DNA of 9,849 nt from Oscillatoria sp. Prado101 (GTDB taxonomy: Bacteria; Cyanobacteriota; Cyanobacteriia; Cyanobacteriales; Oscillatoriaceae), in assembly GCA_025454445.1 (NCBI GenBank), contig JALOOK010000116.1, forward strand, positions 1 to 9,849, in the 5' to 3' direction. The notes beneath the pieces were generated by a model. That model searched no databases. It was given only the letters and a program-made list of their open reading frames with translations, and had not been told where the DNA came from. Shown in pieces: positions 5,462-9,849 of this stretch. Each line of letters starts with the position of its first letter. The first letter of the stretch is position 1. The translations under genes were made by a program, and so were the position numbers.

Positions 5462-5871
5462 TTAAAACCCAAAACCATATCTGTACAAGTAAGTCTCTTT
5501 CAGCCTGTCAAAAATGTAGTCGTAAGCTTCCTCAAAGTGCGCCGGCTCATCAATGAGAATCTTGAACTCTCTCATCCAGGGATAAACCGTGAGAATGTAA
5601 TTGTCAATGACTCGGCGAACAGACAGCGAGACGGTCACGTATTCCCGCTCTGAATCTTCGGGTAATTCGGTATTTTACCCCAAGGTCAAGGAAGCGTTAA
5701 AATGCAGCTCACCATCGCCGTCAAACTTTCCCTTTTCGTTGCTGACCGGACACTCGAAGTAATCGCTCATCCCCTTCACAAAAATCTCGGAAAAATCCTG
5801 GCAAGCTTGACAGTATTCCCGATATTCCTTGCGGCGGCATAAGCTTTGCAAAGTTCCTCGAATTTAGACAT
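5462..5871 (-). pseudogene. Decayed hypothetical gene (one frameshift, one internal stop)
   Basis: The minus strand has a good start: GGAGG 8 bases ahead of ATG at 5871, giving MSKFEELCKAYAAA. The frame then shifts within about 5828-5838, after which translation continues as KEYREYCQACQDFSEIFVKG, then YFECPVSNEKGKFDGDGELH, to LTLG. A TAA at 5675-5677 interrupts it. The same frame goes on through NTELPEDSEREYVTVSLSV, then YILTVYPWMREFKILIDEP, to YRYGFGF and TAA at 5462. The span of 410 bases is one short of 137 codons, so a single lost base explains the shift, and CAA to TAA would explain the stop. The composition is that of an ordinary soluble protein of about 136 aa. I do not recognise the family. 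Readable sequence on both sides of each lesion suggests recent decay, or errors in the sequence. Confidence 0.7.
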
Positions 5872-5895
5872 GTCAACTTCCTCCCTGTCAATAAA

Positions 5896-6117
5896 TTACC
5901 TATTTTGCGGCACCTCCGTCTTGCGGAGGCGGGTTCGCTCCAGATAGTCCTGACACAGATCGGGAGATGAATAAACCCGCGCCCCACCCCCTCTGGCTTT
6001 CCGCGCGAGCGTGACAAGCACACCGGCACACCGCCGCCTCACTTCCCGAAAGTGCGGATATCTCCCCGCAGTATCCGCCCCCAGATGGCTGCCCAGAATT
6101 GAGGGAAAACGATACAT
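5896..6117 (-). CDS. Doubtful small Arg-rich ORF
   Basis: This 73-aa open frame ends 25 bp before the decayed gene on the same strand, so the two could share a transcript. It lacks a Shine-Dalgarno site before its ATG, has about 14 Arg residues and no recognisable motif. The C-terminal stretch (VYSSPDLCQDYLERTRL) looks more protein-like than the rest, so this may be the tail of another decayed gene. The remainder of 5872-6252, including the 135 bp up to the DUF1517 gene, shows nothing else I can name. Reverse frames through it are no better. Confidence 0.25.
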   Translation of the reverse strand: MYRFPSILGSHLGADTAGRYPHFREVRRRCAGVLVTLARKARGGGARVYSSPDLCQDYLERTRLRKTEVPQNR

Positions 6118-6252
6118 TAAAGGTGCGCCCTACCTGACACCTGGCTCAACCCTCAGCAGTGGGCTGCCCTCCAGGCGGAACCGGCTTTCCAGTCAGCAGG
6201 GGAACACCCAAAGCTGCTCAAGCTTTGATCAGATAAGTGAGGCACGCAACCC

Positions 6253-7218
6253 ATGCATAAAAAATTCCCTTTGTCAATTAAACCCCTGTTAAAATCTCTG
6301 CTGGCAATCGGACTGGCTGTCGCCCTAACCTTCAGTGACGCCGGCACAGCTTATGCCGCACGCACCGGCGGGCGGATTGGCGGCGGTTCTTTCCATGCGC
6401 CCAGCCGCACCTACTCCTCTCCCCGCACTTACGCGCCGGGAGGCGGATATGGCGGCGGCTACTACCCGGGCGGGGGAATTGGCTTTCCCTTCCTGATCCC
6501 CTTCTTTTGGGGAGGCGGGGGTTTGTTCTCAATCCTGATTTTCCTCGCTATCGCCGGCTTCCTCGCCCAAGCTTTCCGGGGTGCCGGTGAAGCCACAGAT
6601 GAACTAGGATACAGCAACCCCACCGTTTCCGTCGCCAAACTGCAAGTGGGGCTGCTCGCTCAAGCCCGAGAGTTGCAAACTGAACTCGACGCACTCGCCG
6701 AAACCGCCGACACCGGCACGGCTGCCGGTCGATCTCACGTCCTGCAAGAAGCAGCCCTGACTCTATTGCGCCACCCGCAATACTGGGTTTATGCCGGTGG
6801 CGAATCTCACCAGCTTCGCCTTCAATCCGCCGAAGCCAAATTCAACCAGCTCTCTCTCGCCGAACGCAGCAAATTTAGCGAGGAAACTCTCTCTAATTTC
6901 AACAGCCAGCTGCGACAAGCTAACGCCAAAACCTACTTGCCGGTGGGGGAAAGCGCCAGCAACGAGGCGGGCCAAATTGAGTTGAGTCAAGCGCCGGGCG
7001 AGTATATTGTCGTAACAATTATCGCCGGCACCCTTGGCGAACTCACACTCCCCGCTATCAACAGCACAGACAACTTACGTCAAGCCCTGCGCCAGATGGG
7101 CGGTATCTCCGGCGAACAGCTGCTAGCAGTCGAAGTTCTCTGGACTCCTCAAGCTGCCGGTGACACCCTCACCTCTGACGATATGATAGCCGAATATCCC
7201 AACCTGAAATTGGTGTAG
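6253..7218 (+). CDS. DUF1517 family protein, exported or membrane-anchored
   Basis: This 321-aa protein of a family conserved in cyanobacteria and plastids has no established biochemical role. Residues 1-35 form a signal peptide (basic start, hydrophobic 13-27, likely cut after AYA at 33-35). Residues 37-90 are Gly/Tyr/Pro-rich low complexity with GGxYGGGYYPGGG-like spacing. Residues about 78-108 contain a hydrophobic segment (FPFLIPFFW, then LFSILIFLAIAGFLAQAF) that would anchor it. The C-terminal 200 residues are the soluble DUF1517 domain (VAKLQVGLLAQARELQ near the start, GEYIVVTIIAGTLGEL, and ELLAVEVLWTPQ-like motif toward the end). GAGG at 6239-6242 lies 10 bases before the ATG. It is convergent with potC and separated from it by 200 bp that include the second palindrome, so it appears monocistronic. 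Confidence 0.9.
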   Translation: MHKKFPLSIKPLLKSLLAIGLAVALTFSDAGTAYAARTGGRIGGGSFHAPSRTYSSPRTYAPGGGYGGGYYPGGGIGFPFLIPFFWGGGGLFSILIFLAIAGFLAQAFRGAGEATDELGYSNPTVSVAKLQVGLLAQARELQTELDALAETADTGTAAGRSHVLQEAALTLLRHPQYWVYAGGESHQLRLQSAEAKFNQLSLAERSKFSEETLSNFNSQLRQANAKTYLPVGESASNEAGQIELSQAPGEYIVVTIIAGTLGELTLPAINSTDNLRQALRQMGGISGEQLLAVEVLWTPQAAGDTLTSDDMIAEYPNLKLV

Positions 7219-7326
7219 CTATCACCTGTAGCACTCGCCTAGTTGATGGGGAGATAAGCCATTGAGGTCGCAGGGATCGCCTGCCCTACGGATATATAGC
7301 GAGTCTAAATCATTCGCGTAAATTTC

Positions 7327-7359
7327 AGAAACCCGGTTTCTTTAAGAAACCGGGTTTCT
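7327..7359. repeat. 33-bp dispersed palindrome, copy 2
   Basis: This is the same sequence as at 5084-5116 except for the central base, here T at 7343. The pairing extends one more base pair on each side (C7326/G7360), giving 17-bp arms. It lies between the convergent DUF1517 and potC genes and could end transcription from both sides, although the T-tract is poor. Confidence 0.85.
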
Positions 7360-7418
7360 GGGCTCAGCCCGGGAACGAGCCATTCTTGGCGTTCCCTCAC
7401 GGGGGTTATTCCTTTTCT

Positions 7419-8264
7419 TTAACCCCTGCTCTTCTCCCCCTGATAGCGCAGGTACTCCGCTACAAAAGCCAAACTTCCTGACACCAGAATCAGAATCACA
7501 CTCAAAGCGTTAATATCTGGTTTTACCCCCGTGCGGATGCGGCTGAAAATTTCCATTGGCAGGGTTGTCGCGCCGGTGCCGGCGGTGAAGCTGGCAATCA
7601 AAAAGTCATCCATGCTCAGCACAAACGCCAAAAGACAGCCAGAGATAATTCCCGGCATCAGCTGGGGGAGCAAAACTTGCGTGAAAGCCTGCACCGGCGT
7701 CGCCCCCAAATCGAGAGCAGCTTCCTCCAAATACGGGTTTAAATCCGCCAGTCGCGTCGAAACCACTAGCCCGATATAGGCGAGGCAAAAGACGATGTGA
7801 GCCGCTACAATTGTCCACATGCTCAAGCGAACTTGCAGTGCGGCTAGGAAAACCAGCGTCGCCACGGCGATCGCAATATCTGGAATAATCAGCGGCAGGT
7901 AGGACATGCCCAGATACAAGCTTTTGCCGCGAAACTGAAACTTCGCCAAACCCACAGCCATCAGCGTGCCGAGAACCGCTGAAATGGCCACCGCACTCAA
8001 AGCTACGGTCAAACTGTTTTGCAGCGCGGTTAAAATCCGCTTGTCGCTGAAGAGTTTGAGATACCAATTTACGGTAAACCCCTCCCAACCGGCGCTGTAG
8101 GGAGACTGGTTGACGCTGTACACTGCCAGCACAAAAATCGGCAGGTACATGAAAAAGTACATCACCCCGACAAATATCACCTGCCAGGACAGGCGGGGTT
8201 TATATTTGGATTGCAGCATATTGATGGGAATGTCCTCCAGTTGATCGCTGATTGTGTTTGTCAT
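7419..8264 (-). CDS. potC: Spermidine/putrescine-type ABC transporter permease, PotC family
   Basis: This 281-aa inner-membrane permease pairs with PotB to form the channel of a polyamine importer. About six hydrophobic segments are visible, at roughly 29-51, 83-106, 120-143, 150-171, 205-230 and 252-270. The cytoplasmic EAA loop that docks on the ATPase reads EEAALDLGATP followed by LLPQLMPGI (180-206). The length matches PotC. Neither start has ideal spacing. The ATG at 8264 has no Shine-Dalgarno site. ATG at 8219 (residue 16) has GGAGG 13 bases upstream and would give a normal PotC N-terminus (MLQSKYKPRLSW). It lies 43 bp downstream of potD on the same strand, so they are probably cotranscribed. 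Confidence 0.92.
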   Translation of the reverse strand: MTNTISDQLEDIPINMLQSKYKPRLSWQVIFVGVMYFFMYLPIFVLAVYSVNQSPYSAGWEGFTVNWYLKLFSDKRILTALQNSLTVALSAVAISAVLGTLMAVGLAKFQFRGKSLYLGMSYLPLIIPDIAIAVATLVFLAALQVRLSMWTIVAAHIVFCLAYIGLVVSTRLADLNPYLEEAALDLGATPVQAFTQVLLPQLMPGIISGCLLAFVLSMDDFLIASFTAGTGATTLPMEIFSRIRTGVKPDINALSVILILVSGSLAFVAEYLRYQGEKSRG

Positions 8265-8307
8265 GCCATTTCAAGTTATAGTTGTTACATCGGGTTAAAA
8301 AGATGGC

Positions 8308-9435
8308 CTAGCCGCTGGTCAGTTCCGTCCAGTAGCGGTCGTAAATGGCGCTAAATTCCCACACCGGCGCGATGCTTTCGCACTGGGCTATCGTAGAATC
8401 GGGCGGAAACATTATGGCATTGTTGCGCACCTGATCGGGCAGCATATTGAAGGCGGCGCGATTGGCGGTTGGGAAGCTGAGGCGCTCGCAGATTGCGGCT
8501 GCTACTTCTGGCTGCATCATATAATCTATCCAAGCATAAGCAGCAGCGGGATTGGGAGCGCACTGCGGGATGGCGATCGTGTCTGTCCACAGGGAGCTGC
8601 CACTGCGGGGCACGACATATTTAAATTTGGGGTTTTGTTTGATGACTTCGTTGGCATCGGAGGAGTAACACATCGCCAACACTAAGTCTCCGCTAAAAAT
8701 TAGACTCCGCCAAGAGTCGGAGGTGAAAGCGGCGACAGAGGGTTTGAGAGTCTTTAATTGCTGATAAGCTGCTTTTATTTGCTGGGCATTTGTCGAGTTG
8801 TAGGAATAGCCCAGCATCCGCAACGCTGCGCCCATCACCTCGCGCATGTCATTGAGCAGCGTCATCCGCCGGTGCAGTTGCTTTTGGTATTTCCACAGAT
8901 AGTCCCAGTCTTCTGGTTCGGGCTGCAGTTTGGCGGGGTTGTAAATAAAGCCGGTTGTCCCCCAGCTGAAGGGCACGCTGTAGCGGTTTCCCGGATCGTA
9001 AACAGGATTCTGGAATTTTGGCAGCAGGTTTTCCAAGCCGGTCAGTTGAGAGCCGTCTAGTGGTCTGAGCAGTTTTAATTCTGCCATCTGGATTACCATA
9101 TAGTCGGACGGGTAAATGACACTGTAGTCCGCACCTCCGCCGGCTTGCATCTTCGCCAGCATCTCTTCGTTAGAATCGTAAATATTGGCGCTCACTTCGA
9201 TGCCGGTTGCTTTTCTGAAGTTATTCAGCAAGTCGTCATCGCTGTAACTCGTCCAAGTGTAAATGTAAAGGTTGTTGCTTTTACTTGTCGGAGTCTGGCA
9301 CTTTTTCTCGCCCACTTCACCCAGCCTCCAGCCGCAATTGGATAGCGTCGCAGTTAAGAATGCCACTGCTGAGGTTTGCAAGAATCTGCGCCGCGTTCGC
9401 CGGCTGAGTAATGTTCCGCTCTGATTCGCTCTCAT
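8308..9435 (-). CDS. potD: Polyamine-binding lipoprotein, PotD family
   Basis: This 375-aa periplasmic substrate-binding protein captures polyamines for the PotBC permease. The N-terminus SRRTRRRFLQ (11-20) is a Tat-type twin-arginine signal, and LSNC (31-34) is a lipobox, so it is probably exported folded and anchored through Cys34. Binding-site positions known in E. coli PotD are recognisable: WTSY (61-64), PSDY (109-112), the DMREVMGAALRMLGYS segment holding the acidic pair, and WTDTIAIP. One aromatic position appears as CYSSDA where E. coli has a Trp, so ligand preference may differ. No Shine-Dalgarno site precedes the ATG at 9435. It sits 178 bp after potB and 43 bp before potC. The arrangement potB-potD-potC differs from the E. 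coli potABCD order. Confidence 0.93.
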   Translation of the reverse strand: MRANQSGTLLSRRTRRRFLQTSAVAFLTATLSNCGWRLGEVGEKKCQTPTSKSNNLYIYTWTSYSDDDLLNNFRKATGIEVSANIYDSNEEMLAKMQAGGGADYSVIYPSDYMVIQMAELKLLRPLDGSQLTGLENLLPKFQNPVYDPGNRYSVPFSWGTTGFIYNPAKLQPEPEDWDYLWKYQKQLHRRMTLLNDMREVMGAALRMLGYSYNSTNAQQIKAAYQQLKTLKPSVAAFTSDSWRSLIFSGDLVLAMCYSSDANEVIKQNPKFKYVVPRSGSSLWTDTIAIPQCAPNPAAAYAWIDYMMQPEVAAAICERLSFPTANRAAFNMLPDQVRNNAIMFPPDSTIAQCESIAPVWEFSAIYDRYWTELTSG

Positions 9436-9613
9436 GGGTTTTGTCTTTTGGCGAGCCTGTCCGATCGGGGCCCGCCGGCTGATTTATCTGCTGTTTATTT
9501 GCACAACTATCTAGATCTCGCCATTCAGATTTACCGCCATAATAGACGCAAAATGTCGCGGCTCACCTGCCAGAAACTGGAAACCTGAGAGTGCAAAATG
9601 CAATCTAGATATT
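9436..9613. other. potB-potD intergenic region
   Basis: This 178-bp non-coding gap lies inside the transporter cluster. The minus strand reads TATTAT near 9539, a weak -10 candidate that could give potD its own promoter. ATCTAGAT occurs twice (about 9510 and 9603). No clear terminator or riboswitch fold is visible. Confidence 0.35.
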
Positions 9614-9849
9614 TTAGCGCTTGGGGGTGGCTTCGCCAAACCGAATTAACAGGGCGATGGCGATACTGACGAACAAAATCAAAACCATGCTCAGCGCTGA
9701 GCCAAAGCCCCAGTTCTGAGTGGCTCCCAGAAACTGATTGTAAATCAAACGGGCTGCAGTCATGCTGGACGCGCCACCGAGCAATTCCGGATCGACAAAA
9801 TCTCCCATGACGTTGATGAACACCAGCAGCGAACCGGCGGCAATTCCGG
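9614..9849 (-). CDS. potB: Spermidine/putrescine-type ABC transporter permease, PotB family (C-terminal part)
   Basis: This is the C-terminal part, about 78 residues, of the partner permease; the gene continues past the right edge. The frame is open to base 9849 and reads GIAAGSLLVFINVMGDFVDPELLGG, the typical PotB segment following the EAA loop. It continues with a GATQNWGFGSALSM stretch and a last transmembrane helix (VLILFVSIAIALLI), ending TPKR. The apparent GTG start near 9823 is internal, not a real start. It is first of the three visible transporter genes in transcription order. The ATPase potA is expected upstream, outside the window. Confidence 0.93.
   Translation of the reverse strand, partial: GIAAGSLLVFINVMGDFVDPELLGGASSMTAARLIYNQFLGATQNWGFGSALSMVLILFVSIAIALLIRFGEATPKR

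Noticed and set aside
5441..5653. 70-aa plus-strand frame
   Set aside because: It is antisense to the decayed minus-strand gene, which has the better start site and composition.
6011..6292. 93-aa plus-strand frame overlapping the DUF1517 start
   Set aside because: It has no ribosome-binding site, has low-quality composition, and overlaps a well-supported gene start.

Overview
The window comes from a cyanobacterium, probably a filamentous Oscillatoriales-type species. It opens with the 3' end of psbA (photosystem II D1), carries a DUF1517 gene and an Uma2 nuclease gene of cyanobacterial type, is rich in GCCGGT/ACCGGC words, and holds one HIP1 octamer (GCGATCGC, 7867-7874). The phylum is secure; the genus is inference.

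Left edge (1-1734): the psbA 3' end is followed by a hairpin terminator that works on both strands. Convergent to it is a 459-aa STAND NTPase (N-terminal VMAP-M9-type HTH, NB-ARC, winged helix, no C-terminal repeat sensor).

Central cassette (1735-4033): a 187-bp divergent intergenic region carries six GTAC-centred repeats, four of them in strict 9-bp phase. They overlap the STAND promoter region. Facing right is a compact five-gene operon with clear Shine-Dalgarno sites: a complete YfjP/YeeP-like GTPase; a second GTPase of the same family whose motif order is G4-G5-G1-G2-G3, so it appears circularly permuted; and three tandem paralogous proteins of 61-64 aa with Trp/Tyr-rich amphipathic C-terminal halves. 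I recognise no described system with this composition. It is the best candidate for something new here. A conflict or membrane-acting role is a hypothesis suggested by the STAND neighbour and by the shape of the small proteins.

Repeat-rich, decaying region (4034-6252): an Uma2-family nuclease gene broken by a one-base frameshift in a purine-rich run, with a heptad coiled-coil tail encoded by 21-bp DNA repeats; a 33-bp palindrome that recurs near 7.34 kb; a 153-bp MITE-like element with 18-bp terminal inverted repeats; a broken minus-strand gene (frameshift plus internal stop); and one doubtful short ORF.

Right part (6253-9849): a secreted or membrane-anchored DUF1517 protein on the plus strand, then on the minus strand a polyamine-type ABC transporter, permease potB (partial, running off the window), binding lipoprotein potD (Tat-type signal with lipobox) and permease potC. 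The ATPase gene potA is not in view.
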